Shown: one piece after another, positions 55,153 through 64,000 of the stretch | Numbering within the stretch: the stretch's first letter is position 1 | Layout: each line of letters opens with the position of its first letter | From: Deroplatys truncata | Taxonomy: Eukaryota; Arthropoda; Insecta; Mantodea; Mantidae | Reading direction: 5' to 3' | DNA length: 64,000 nucleotides | Assembly (NCBI GenBank): GCA_030765065.1 | Contig: CM060979.1 | Span: 14,909,001-14,973,000 of the forward strand | Position numbers and translations under genes: made by a program | The notes under the pieces: generated by a model | What the model was told of the DNA's origin: nothing | What the model saw: the letters and a program-made list of their open reading frames with translations, nothing else | Database searches by the model: none

Positions 55153-55742
55153 AATTGGCGTCCATACGTGGAGCTAATAAAAAAACCTTCTTCGGCGTGC
55201 TGTTGTTGGGTATCGTTCTCCCAAACATTAGTACTGCAGATTTCTAATACATGCTAGATGTGAGATTAGTATACAGAATGTTTCAAAAATAGAGGGTATA
55301 AATTCAGGTATGTATTCCCCATATTTGGACAATAAATACAAGACGTCTACTACAACATGTGCCTGGAAATACCTGGTTTCCAAGTTTATGTCCTTCAAAA
55401 CAGCGATATCCACCGGAACGTTATTGGACACTCTTGACAGTTCACTCCGAGTGTTGTGTTTGACGTTCAACTGAGCGACAAATCAGGAGCTGGCAGAAAT
55501 CCACTTCATGTACGGTAAGCCTGACGGCAATGCTTCGCTGGCTTGTTTGTTCCAAGAGAGAGAGAGGATGTCCAGATCGGAAGAGATTTGAACGTCTCCA
55601 AGATCTACAGACAAGATGTAGAGGAGAAGATTCTGGATTCTGTACACACGATTCTATCAGTATACTAAGGTAGGCGTTGCAAGTGAATGTTGCTCATACT
55701 ACTGCCTGGAGTCTTATGTATCCTTATCAATTGTAACGTATA

Positions 55743-57020
55743 CGAGGGTCACTACTTGTATTTTGAGCTTTGTCAGCCCTGAATGCTGTAGGTGCCATCT
55801 GACGTTTCTAATGGAAAGTTTGACATTTTTGACCATAATCTACTTCAAACACTTTGCCAATAGAGCGTCATTTGTTTTTTTTACACTAACTTGAATTTTG
55901 TGTCAACAAAAACATGGAATTAACTCGTGAAAATGTTCGTGCAATGATTTGTTACGACTTTCGACGTGGATTATCAAGACAAGAGTGCATCGATCAACTA
56001 ACTTCCACATTTGGCGACGAAGCTCCTCCTTTGCCAGTGTGAAACGCTGGTATAACGAATTTAATCGTGGCCGCCGTTCGCTCAATGATGAAGTTCGTGA
56101 AGGTCGTCCAAAATCAGTTGTTGTGCCAGAAAATATTGATGCTGTGCAAAAACTAATAATGAAAGATCGTCATGCGACATATTGTGAGATTTAGGCAATC
56201 CTAGGCATTAGTTCCACCAGCATATATAAAATATTGCATGATTATTTAGCCGTGAAAAAAGGTTTGCTCTCGTTGGATCCCACATAATTTGACGCAATCT
56301 CGAAAAGATGCTCGTGTCTTTTGGTGTACAAAAGTGCTCAAGAAATACAATGGCGGTGCCTCAAAAGACCTATATAATATTGTAACAGGTGACGAATCAT
56401 GGATCTATGCGTATGAGCCGGAACATAAACAGTAGTCAACTGTATGGGTGTTTCAAGATGAAGCAAATCCAACAAAAGTTGTTCGCACTCGAAGCACTTC
56501 GAAGCAAATGGTCCCCTGCTTTTTCAGCAAAACTGGCCATGTGGCAATAGTGCCTTTAGAGGAACGTAAAACGGTCAATACCTAATGGTATAGAACCATT
56601 TTTTTCCGAAGTCTTCGGTGAAGTAAGGAAAACCAACAAGAACCGTAGGATCATTCTTCATCAAGACAATGCGAGCGCACACACATCTCGTCTAACAACA
56701 GAGTATTTGAAGACTCAAAAAATGGAATTGATGGGTCACCCGCCATACAGTCCTGATTTGCCACCCAATGACTTCTTTTTGTTCCCGAACATCAAGCATA
56801 ACAACGATTTTCGTTGGCAGAAGAAGCCGTTGATGCCTTCAAAAACCATGTTTTGGAGGTGTCTCAAGAAGACTGGAATAAATGCTTTGACAAATGGTTC
56901 AAACGGATGCAAAAGTGTATTGATCATAAAGGACAATATTTTGAAAAACAGTAAAACAGTTTTCAATCATAAATTACTTTGTTTTAATTATTAGGCTCAA
57001 AATATAAATAGTGCCCCTCG
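55743..57020 (+). mobile_element. mariner lineage 1, copy c
   Basis: CGAGGGTCACTACTTGTATT (55743) to the inverse of CGAGGGGCACTATTTATATT (57020), each flanked by TA (55741-55742, 57021-57022). It is inserted in the middle of another transposon's gene. Confidence 0.9.
55914..56954 (+). pseudogene. mariner transposase, multiply broken
   Basis: Start ATG at 55914 (MELTRENVRAMICYDFRRGL). Breaks seen: a one-base loss near 56030 (CTCCTCCTTTGCC), TAG at about 56193 replacing GAG in EIEATLG, a one-base gain near 56260, TAG near 56433, TAA near 56584, and a deletion near 56800 removing part of KLHGRRFSL. The GDESWIYAYEPE block and the HQDNASAHTS and SPDLPPNDFFLF blocks all remain, so the three catalytic Asps are still readable. 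It keeps the VLEVSQEDWNKCF tail that is frame-shifted in copy b. Confidence 0.88.
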
Positions 57021-57879
57021 TACAGACGCTGTCACCAGCAGATTACGCTGCTTGATTGATGCTCTGTCAGTGGTTCGTGCAGCAGTGTGCTGCAAATCCG
57101 AACTTTCCTGCCTTAGTATTATTGATAGATGAAGCACAGTTCACAGGAGATGGCATTACAAATTTCTACAGTCAGCATGTATGGACATATGAAAACCCAT
57201 ATGCACTTGTTTCATGTCGTCACCAAGTGTGGTTCACTCTCAATATGCAAACCGGTATCATTGTGATCGGTTATTTCGACCCCTTGAACTTGTAAACAGA
57301 TTTACGGAGCAGGCATTCATAAATTTCCTGGAAAACACCATGCATAATGAGTATGAAGACACTCCACTGAGCATTCATCAACAACTCCCTTCTTGCATGA
57401 TGGCGCTTCTGCATGCTACAGCCGCTACCGTTACCTGGTACCTGGATCGAAGGTTTCCTGATGAATGGATAGATAGAGGTGACTGAATTGCTTGTCCACA
57501 ACGCTCACCCCATTTAAATCCTGTTGATTTGTACTTGTGAAGCCATATAAACGCGTAGGTGTATTCGTCTCTGGTGCCTGATATGGAATTCCTTGAGAAT
57601 CAAATTGTGGCAGGTTGTGAGGAAACACGCAACGTTCCTGGAATTTGGGCGTGTCTGCATGGACATGAGGCCTATAGTCAAGCAGGAGGTGGACAATTTG
57701 AACATCTGTACAGAAAACTACCTGCGGTAAGAAAAACGCTCTGGTGAATATCGCTGCTTTGAAGGCCATAAGTCAGCAATCAAGCATTTCCGGACACATA
57801 TTGTGATGGACTGTTTTTATTGTCTACATATGGGAACATTCTGTATACTTACAATGGGAGCTCTTTAATACTTTAGTCT

Positions 57880-58140
57880 CCTCCGTAATTTAGGGGTACC
57901 GTGCTAGCCCCTAGGTCCCGATGTCGCGGGTTCAAACGCGGCGGAGAGCGATGGCTTTTTTGGGCATAAAATCCTTAGTATGGCTTCCTTCGGAAGGGAA
58001 GTAAAGCCGGTGGTCTCGTGACATAGACTTACGGCATGTAAAAGAACCTCAAACCATTTCCGTTGTTTCACGCCCAATAGGATAGAACGGGATGGTAAGG
58101 ACCATAGTAGTTAAAGAGCGTTCTTAATCGGCGGAAATAT
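57880..58140 (+). mobile_element. SINE-C, tRNA-derived
   Basis: The head CTCCTCCGTAATTTAGGGGT with B-box CGCGGGTTCAAACGCGG (about 57927) is followed by a conserved body: GGCTTCCTTCGGAAGGGAAG, TAAAGCCGGTGGTCTCGTG, GGCATGTAAAAGAACCTC. A second copy lies reversed at 60610-60905. This body type is widespread in arthropod SINEs. Confidence 0.72.
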
Positions 58141-58544
58141 CGCTACAATGTGAATGCGGTTTTTTTCTTGTTATCCTTAAGTTAATTTTGATCGTGATGA
58201 TGGCCGTTTCTGCTTATTGTATTTTGTCCTAATTAAACTTCACGAAATTGGTTACAAGAGGTTACACAACGGAGGGGGGACGCGCTGTGGCTGTACAGAT
58301 TTATTACGGTACTAGGGATGAGGAAGGGATGAGGCGAAGGAATCACAGGAGGCTATAGGCAACACAGACGCGCGGAAGACCCTAGCATTTCTGACACCGA
58401 GACCCGTCTGGAGCCGCTAAGAGAGGGCGATGAGCGATTCAAAGATCAATCAGCCCTCTGGTGTCCACGAGAAGTGCATTTCTATTGAGAATGCATCCGC
58501 GGCATCTGTCCGGGACCGCAATACACCACTAAACATGGAAGCAT
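58141..58544. other. GC-rich unassigned stretch
   Basis: 58260-58530 contains GGAAGACCCTAGCATTTCTG and GGCATCTGTCCGGGACCGC. No match in the window and no coding recognised. Confidence 0.35.
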
Positions 58545-58735
58545 ACCTTAAAGATGCGAAGGGAAATGGAATGAAAGGAAAATGATGGAAACGAAATTAG
58601 CTAAACAAGTATCCACCACAACATTCGCCTACAGACACCGGGGAAAACACGAAAAACGTATGGACCAGAGAGGGCGCTCGCAAATGCGAGTTGCACACCT
58701 TACCGGGGCATCAGCTCACTCGGTAATTGGTTACA
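58545..58735 (-). mobile_element. SINE-E-like, degraded
   Basis: It shares ACCGGGGAAAACACGAAAAA and TATGGACCAGAGAGGGCG with 63000-63040 (reverse-strand SINE). The tRNA head is weak. Confidence 0.5.
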
Positions 58736-58741
58736 ATATGT

Positions 58742-60526
58742 ACCTTCTTCTTTAATTGATTACCCCTCTCTTTGTAGGTCTTACAACCCAATGACATTTG
58801 TCAGAGCTTGTTGAGGAGCAAGGAAACTCTGGATCATAACATATCCAGGATGAGTGATCAGCCCAACGACAAGCCAGTGCCTTGGGTCAGTAGTTGTCGG
58901 GGAGGAAACAAACTCTAGATCATAGCATATCCAGGATGACTGATCAGTCCGATGACAAGCCAGTGCCTTGGGCCAGTAGTTGTCGGGGAGGAAACAAACT
59001 CTAGATCATAGCATATCCAGGATGACTGATCAGTCCGATGACAAGCCAGTGCCTTGGGCCAGTAGTTGTCGGGGAGGAAACAAACTCTAGATCATAGCAT
59101 ATCCAGGATGGCTGATCAGTCCGATGTCAAGTCAATGCCTTGGGTCACTAATCTGTAGAGCAGCAAGCAAACTTTGGATCATAACATATCCAGGACGAGT
59201 GATCAGTCCAATGACAATCCAATACCTTGTCTGAGCCTGTCGAGGAACAAGCGAACCCTGGATCATAGCATATCCAGGACGAGTGATCAGTCCAATGACA
59301 ATCCAATACCTTGTCTGAGCCTTTCGAGGAACAAGCGAACCCTGGATCATAGCTTATCCAGGACGGGTGATCAGCCCAATGACAAGCCAATGTCTTGTGT
59401 CAGTAGTCTGTCGAGGAGCAAGCAAACTTTGGATCATAACATATCCAGGACGAGTGATCAGTCCAATGACAATCCAATACCTTGTCTGAGCCTGTCGAGG
59501 AAGAAGCGAACCCTGGATCATAGCATATCCAGGATGAGTGATCAGCCCAATGACAAGTCAATGTCTTGTGTCAGTAGTCTGTCGAGGAATAAGCGAACTC
59601 TGGATCTTAGCATATCCAGGATGAGTGATTAGCCCAATGACAAGTCAATGTCTTGTGTCAGTAGTCTGTCGAGGAACAAGCGAACCCTGGATCATAGCAT
59701 ATCCAGGATGAGTGATTAGACCAATGACAAGCCAATACCATGTCTGAGCCTGTCGAGGAACAAGCGAACTCTGGATCTTAGCATATCCAGGATGGTGATC
59801 AGCCCAATGACAAGCCAATACCTTGTCTGAGCCTGTCGAGGAACAAGCGAACTCTGGATCTTAGCATATCCAGGATGAGTGATTAGCCCAATGACAAGTC
59901 AATGTCTTGTGTCAGTAGTCTGTCGAGGAACAAGCGAACTCTGGATCTTAGCATATCCAGGATGAGTGATTAGCCCAATGACAAGTCAATGTCTTGTGTC
60001 AGTAGTCTGTCGAGGAACAAGCGAACTCTGGATCTTAGCATATCCAGGATGAGTGATTAGCCCAATGACAAGTCAATGTCTTGTGTCAGTAGTCTGTCGA
60101 GGAACAAGCGAACCCTGGATCATAGCATATCCAGGGTGGTGATCAGCCCAATGACAAGCCAATACCTTGTCAGAGCCTGTCGAGGAGCAAGCAAACTCTG
60201 GATCATAGCATATGCAGGATGTTGATCAGTCCATGACAAGCCAATACCTCGTATCAGCAACCTTTGAGGAGGAAAGAAACTCTAGATCATAGCATATGCA
60301 GGATGGGGGATCACCCTAATATCTGGTATGACGATGAACAGGAAGGAAACGAATTGCAGTAATGAAAGGAATGGTAGGAAAATTCGCGTTCAAATTATCC
60401 AACTAAGCATTTGCCAAGCGACCGAGGAAAAGCCCGAAAGTACCTTCGATCAAATTGGTCGGCGCCGGGGTTTGAACCCGGACATCTCGACGCAGACTTT
60501 GCCGCTTGAGTCATCCCGTTCGGTTA
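58742..60526 (-). mobile_element. SINE-A with a tandemly expanded body (SINE-VNTR)
   Basis: On the minus strand the tRNA-like head (A-box GACTCAAGCGGCAAAG at 60512-60497, B-box GGGTTCAAACCCC near 60475) and the body (CTTTTCCTCGGTCGCTTGG, TTCGTTTCCTTCC) match the SINE at 21379. The SINE segment CCTGGATATGATATGATCC ... GCTTGCTCCTCGACAGGC, single there, is repeated 18 times here. After the array the original 3' end returns (CTACAAAGAGAGGGGTAAT, TTAAAGAAGAAGG), matching 21642-21672. The head and tail of one SINE thus enclose the whole array. Confidence 0.75.
58820..60310. repeat. minisatellite array, 18 units of 83-87 bp
   Basis: CATATCCAGG recurs at about 58841, 58927, 59013, 59099, 59186, 59270, 59354, 59441, 59525, 59612, 59699, 59783, 59866, 59953, 60040, 60127, 60210 and 60294. 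Steps are 86, 86, 86, 87, 84, 84, 87, 84, 87, 87, 84, 83, 87, 87, 87, 83 and 84. Three unit types can be told apart: GTGCCTTGGGCCAGTAG (86), AATACCTTGTCTGAGCC (84) and AATGTCTTGTGTCAGTAG (87). Confidence 0.92.
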
Positions 60527-60609
60527 CACTACGTACCCAATGCAATTTTAGCTATGCTTACGATTTTAGGGTGCAAGGCGATTAAAATTTTGAGTCCTGT
60601 GTACGAAGC

Positions 60610-60905
60610 AGCGAAAAATTAAATGAAATTTTATTTATGGACGCTCTTTAACTGTTGTGGTCCTTAGCGTCCCATTCTATATTGGGCGTGAAAGACTGGT
60701 AATTTTGTTCAGAGATCTCTTTATCACGCTTGAGGTTCTTTTACGTGCCGTAAATCTACAACACGGGACAACCGCCTTTACTTCTCTTCCGAAGGAAGCC
60801 ATGCTAAGTATTTTTACGCCCGAAAAAAGCGTTTGCCCTCCGCCGGACTTGAACCCGCGACTTCGGGAACTAGAGGCTAGCAGTAGACCACGGAGGACGA
60901 CATAT
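60610..60905 (-). mobile_element. SINE-C, second copy
   Basis: Reverse complement of the 57.9-kb type: head GTCCTCCGTGGTCTACTGCT with B-box GCGGGTTCAAGTCCGG (about 60845), body GGCTTCCTTCGGAAGAGAAG, GTAAAGGCGGTTGTCCCGTG, GGCACGTAAAAGAACCTCAA. Overlapping frames of 95 and 123 codons here are incidental. Confidence 0.72.
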
Positions 60906-61470
60906 AGCAGCGAAAGAGTTCCCTCTGTACCTTCTAAACTTGTTTCACTCACCTTTAATACCAATTCGTCCCGTCATCATAGGATTGGCTACTCCTCAGT
61001 AAATAATCTCGAGTTGACCATACTGTGAAGTTGAAACTGCAAGAGATGCGCCTCCATATATCTACTCCACAATGACATATACCTTTAAAACTCTTCCATG
61101 GATATGTTTTATCTGTATCGACGTTCTTTATGGTGCCATAAAATTGAGACATGGCTCGGGGATGAATTTTAATTCTGTTCCAAAGAACTTATGTTATGGA
61201 ATTTATTTTCCGATATCCTTCTGTCGCCTAGAATCGCGTCGGACATGAATTTCCTTTGTTCAACAAACAGTGCGTTATCTCCAGCAGTACCCAATAGAAA
61301 TACGTGCAAGATGATTTCCCTGCATTGTAGTTGTTTCAGTAGCAGACAGTGTCCAATTAAATTTGACTCTTGTTTTTATTTACCTATTGCTAAACTCTCC
61401 TTTTAACATTAAATTCAAAACGACAGTTTATACATGAAAAACTAGATATATATTATTTCTCATGTATCAC
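60906..61470. other. unassigned stretch
   Basis: No recognisable gene or repeat. Confidence 0.4.
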
Positions 61471-62272
61471 CAGTCAGTATAAAAACTATTCTTACGAAAC
61501 TTTATTTTTCAATCCACTTCATTTTAATCCAAATAAACCTTTTCAGAAACAGCTACATTACACATTTCGTTATAGATACAAAGAGAACAGCGATAGTCAA
61601 ATGTTTAACAACTGCACGCTATATGCTGGCCTTAAAACTCCATACTGTTTCCATGACATTGCGAGAAACAATTGACTGTAGACAGGACTTTAGCATGGCA
61701 AAAATAATAATCAATTTGAACTATTGATGACGGATTTCTCGGAAATGGCTTATGCCACGAAAAGGTTATTTGGAATAGATTTTTGTGCAGTACGTTTTCG
61801 TCTATCGCTTAACGTTTACCAGTTTGCAAGATGATATAAATTTCCTTCTGAATGAATTGGGCTTCACAAGGTATTCCCAGAAAATTCAAAATATGCAGTT
61901 TATTTCTCATGTAAATGTCTTTTATATATGGTATTTTAATCAGAATCGTTAGAGCCATTTTTGGAAAATAAAAAAAATGAAATGTAATCCATTTAAAAGG
62001 TATTTTGATTGGGGGCATTTTCTTGAAAAATTGTGTGGCGTATCGTATTAAAATACTGAACTTAAACACCAAGTTTGGTATATATCCGACGTTTCGTTTT
62101 TAGTTATGGTGTTCACAAATAGACACTACATACACCGGAACATTTTATAAAAACGCTTTCTTTGGATTCATGGGGCCTAAAAACGTGTATTTCCGATGAA
62201 ATCTCGGTATCAATTTTTGGGTGCAATGCAATACCTATCTTTTCTACCTATTAGACACGTGGTAGAGAAAGT
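61471..62272 (+). repeat. DR1 copy, older subfamily
   Basis: The left terminus is degraded; CTACATTACACATTTCGTTA, TATGCTGGCCTTAAAACTCC and TGACATTGCGAGAAACAA follow, then a complete right end ACGTGGTAGAGAAAGTAAAA. Confidence 0.75.
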
Positions 62273-62578
62273 AAAAAACGAATAACAACTTTCTATTTAA
62301 GAAAAGCATAAGTGAGGCTTATATTTTAATATTCAAAACAATAGCAAGATATATCTCGGAAATGGTCAACTCCACAAAACATTTGACATAAATTGTGTGC
62401 TTTACAGATCCACATTTTGTGTTTCGTAAGGTTTTGTCTGTCTCTTACGGTTTACCGATTATACAACAGTCGTGCAGAATGAAGAGGGCTTTACATACTA
62501 TTCCCAAATACTATATTTTGAACATATGGTATTCTAATCAAAATCATTACAGCCATTTTTGAGAAAATAAAAAAATAG
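62273..62578 (+). repeat. DR1 internal piece, joined to the previous right end
   Basis: It starts at AACGAATAACAACTTTCTAT, the same internal point as at 38.75 and 41.80 kb, and runs to AGCCATTTTTGAGAAAATAA. Confidence 0.68.
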
Positions 62579-62607
62579 CTAAATAACAACTCAAGTATAG
62601 CGTAAAA

Positions 62608-62945
62608 AGTAAAGGTAAAAGCACGAACGGAAGCGGCCCACCCTCCACAACCGGGCCAGTGCACCGCAAGTAGGTATTAACGGCCCATTTTGCTTCTACC
62701 GCCCCTAAGGGCGACCATATCCGGAAGACCAAAGGCGGGGTCTCTAACGTTTCCAGATCAAACGCATCCTACGTCATCTGGACCCGCCAACAAGCCACAA
62801 AACCCAAGTGTTTCCCCTGACGGGGTCCACTCGGAGGCAAGACCTAACTGAGCAGTCCCGCAACCCACCGAACACTGTCACCTGGTCCTACAGCCCTGAA
62901 ACAGATGACAAGGAAGATGATGGGTACAGGAAATGAGGGGTAGGA
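62608..62945. repeat. GC-rich SINE-type module (module D), copy 2
   Basis: It matches 31915-32260 (GTCTCTAACGTTTCCAGATC, CGGAGGCAAGACCTAACTG, ACACTGTCACCTGGTCCTAC) and runs into a SINE-E body and head, so module D is probably its 3' part. Confidence 0.6.
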
Positions 62946-63085
62946 GAGTCGTTTTGGAAGATGAACCACCCCAGCATTCACCTGTAGACCCGGGGAAACC
63001 ACGAAAAATCCATGGGACAGAGTGGGCGATCGCCGAGGGTAGAACCTGCGACCTCCCGAAAGCGAATCGCATACGTTACCGTAGG
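62946..63085 (-). mobile_element. SINE-E head and body
   Basis: On the minus strand: CGGTAACGTATGCGATTCGC (A-box side), B-box-like GGTTCTACCCTCGG (about 63037), then CCCACTCTGTCCCATGG and CTTCCAAAACGACTCTCC, shared with 33665-33835. Confidence 0.62.
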
Positions 63086-63230
63086 GTAGTTTTGGATATG
63101 GAATTTTGTTGAAAATCTTTGTGTCGCATCTTTGGAAGCTACCGTTTTTGAGTTATGTTGTTTGCAGAACGACAAACCCGCACAGACATATACACTCACG
63201 GACAGACAGACGGTTTTGCTCAGTCCAAAT
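63086..63230 (+). repeat. DR1 fragment
   Basis: GTGTCGCATCTTTGGAAG, GTTTTTGAGTTATGTTGTTT and a degraded CA-rich stretch. Confidence 0.55.
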
Positions 63231-63756
63231 AATTGGCAAATACCCAGCAGGTACATAAAACATAGCCTGGAACTTTCCTTCTCAAATTTCCTTTCCCAAT
63301 TCTCACTTTATTTATGTATTATTACTAAAGAGCAGGGGTTTGTTGTCAGGTTGCGTGTGCATAGACGTTATACAGCTGCATGCCCAGTGTCTGTGTTGAC
63401 TTCCGACATACACAAACCAGTCTGAAAATGAGAGATGCAACACTCCGTTAAGGCCTAGCAGATGACAGTATACAAATATGAGGAAAACATTAGTAATGTT
63501 AGGAGACGAAGCTTGTCTTTATGATTCACTCACAGCTTCAGAACCATCACAAGTCGAACTGCAGTACACGGCTTTACACATACTTAAGTTATCGAATGCC
63601 AAACGTCGGCATCGACTACTTAAACACTTTTTGAACTGCGAGAAGCTTCCTTCAACGTCACCGGATGTTAACTGTGCATATGTTAAGTATACTATACTAT
63701 CATCTGATGGTTTTTTATTCTTCATCATGTTACAAATTGTTAAATAACCCTTACTA
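63231..63756. other. unassigned stretch with an 89-codon frame
   Basis: Open frames at 63478-63747 (plus) and 63519-63803 (minus) overlap. Neither resembles a known family. Confidence 0.35.
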
Positions 63757-63910
63757 GTTTCTCTACCGCGTATATAGTACGCAGAGAAGGTATTGCATTT
63801 CACTCAAAAAATTCGATACCGAGATTTTACCGGAAATACATATTTTGAGCTCTCTTAATCCGAAAAAGTGCGCATGTATGTCTGTGACTCTGTCTGTGTG
63901 TATCCACATT
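63757..63910 (-). repeat. DR1 left fragment
   Basis: TTTCTCTACCGCGTATATAG through the TTCGATACCGAGATTTTACC block to TGTCTGTGACTCTGTCTGTG. Confidence 0.7.
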
Positions 63911-63928
63911 GTCCCCCTCTGCTAATTA

Positions 63929-64000
63929 CGAGGGGCACTATTTATATTTTGAGACTAATAATTAAAACAAAGTAATTTCTGATTGAAAACTGCTTTATTG
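63929..64000 (-). mobile_element. mariner lineage 1, copy d, cut by window edge
   Basis: CGAGGGGCACTATTTATATT beside TA (63927), then the AATAATTAAAAC and TTTCTGATTGAAAACTGC sequence found at the 3' end of copy a. The transposase gene would start beyond the window, on the minus strand. Confidence 0.85.

Larger units (their letters stand above)
55495..57600 (+). pseudogene. transposase of the DUF4817-like family, split and frameshifted
   Basis: The N-terminal part (55495-55700) reads AEIHFMYGKPDGNASLACLF, then RGCPDRKRFERLQ in a shifted frame. After the mariner (resuming 57023): QTLSPADYAA, stop, LMLCQWFVQQCAANPNFPAL, then VLLIDEAQFTGDGI (first catalytic Asp), NPYALVSCRHQVWFTLNMQT, FTEQAFINFLENTM, ATVTWYLDRRFPDEWIDRGD, and IACPQRSPHLNPVDLYL (Asp of SPDLNP changed to His). 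It is the same broad family as the deleted element at 10763-11741, and here the middle is retained. Several stops mean it is inactive. Confidence 0.78.
55272..57845 (+). mobile_element. Tc1/mariner-type transposon (DUF4817-like family), split by mariner c
   Basis: The ends TACAGAATGTTTC (55272) and the inverse ending CATTCTGTA (57845) are flanked by TA. Subterminal CATATTTGGACAATAAATAC and its counterpart (CATATGTAGACAATAAAAAC, reverse) confirm the pairing. Without the 1278-bp mariner it is about 1.3 kb, a normal size. Confidence 0.72.

Noticed and set aside
59174-59632. 152-codon repeat-protein-like frame with SISRTSDQSNDNPIPCLSLS repeats
   Set aside because: It is translation of the minisatellite. 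84- and 87-bp units are multiples of three and keep the frame open, while 83- and 86-bp units break it. Frames exist on both strands.
58820-60310. CRISPR array suggested by regular repeats
   Set aside because: The units are contiguous with no unique spacers, the genome is eukaryotic and no cas genes are present.
60440-60526. tRNA gene suggested by A- and B-box-like sequence (also at 27064, 37830, 57900 and 60850)
   Set aside because: The tRNA-like parts cannot form a complete cloverleaf with an obvious anticodon arm and are followed by SINE bodies shared between loci.
60657-61028. 123-codon plus frame and 95-codon minus frame
   Set aside because: Both lie over SINE-C, which is noncoding; tRNA-like and conserved SINE body sequence explains the region.
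1-64000. Endogenous virus or complete retroelement pol genes
   Set aside because: Only LTRs with short leader stubs and LINE C-terminal or RNase H fragments were found. No gag, protease, reverse-transcriptase core, integrase or envelope sequence was recognised.

Overview
The window looks like intergenic or heterochromatin-like DNA from an animal genome, most likely an insect. The evidence is AT-rich sequence, many Tc1/mariner-type DNA transposons of the kinds common in insects, Jockey/RTE-like LINE remnants, LTR pieces, tRNA-derived SINEs and no bacterial gene organisation. I found no host protein gene, rRNA or functional tRNA gene. Nearly every recognisable open reading frame is a transposase or reverse-transcriptase remnant, and most others are translations of noncoding repeats. 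The species cannot be fixed from the sequence.

The dominant component is a dispersed noncoding repeat of about 0.8-1.1 kb, called DR1 here, present in about 35 whole or partial copies on both strands. It starts TCTGATGTGTTACAC, has a subterminal ACTTTCTCTAC motif repeated inverted near its other end (GTAGAGAAAGT), ends next to a small hairpin, carries an internal CA-microsatellite and sits in oligo-A/T runs. This fits a non-autonomous Helitron/Helentron-like element, but that is inference. Copies occur inside each other and inside LTRs. Strand '+' for DR1 means the TCTGATG...GAGAAAGT orientation.

Layout. 1-2240: mariner fragment, then a second dispersed repeat (DR2) split by a Tc1 element. 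2900-5885: DR1 and a decayed mariner. 6326-9345: composite Tc1/mariner-type element containing LINE and DR1 debris. 9470-12108: mariner and LINE remnants and an internally deleted transposon with about 100-bp inverted repeats. 12109-19761: LTR-A1, LTR-B1, DR1 copies, a LINE 3' end cut by LTR-B2. 20000-29800: DR1, SINEs, small inverted-repeat elements, a Crypton-like recombinase fragment, a mariner with a catalytic deletion, the second DR2 copy. 29997-35400: LTR-A3, SINE modules, LTR-B4, DR1. 36040-37329: the best-preserved gene, a DD34D mariner transposase lying inside a DR1 copy. 37500-50920: SINEs, nested DR1s, an LTR-B split by DR1, a Helitron-type 3' end, LTR-A2. 51900-57845: second Tc1 copy, LTR-B3, and a mariner nested inside another transposon. 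57880-63230: SINE cluster, including one SINE whose 3' part has grown into an array of 18 units of 83-87 bp. The right edge cuts a fourth copy of the 36-kb mariner.

The most interesting structures are the SINE with an expanded tandem-repeat body (58742-60526), the DR1 family with its repeated nesting at one internal A-run, LTR families with serial primer-binding-site-like motifs, and several insertions whose empty sites can be read from other copies in the same window.
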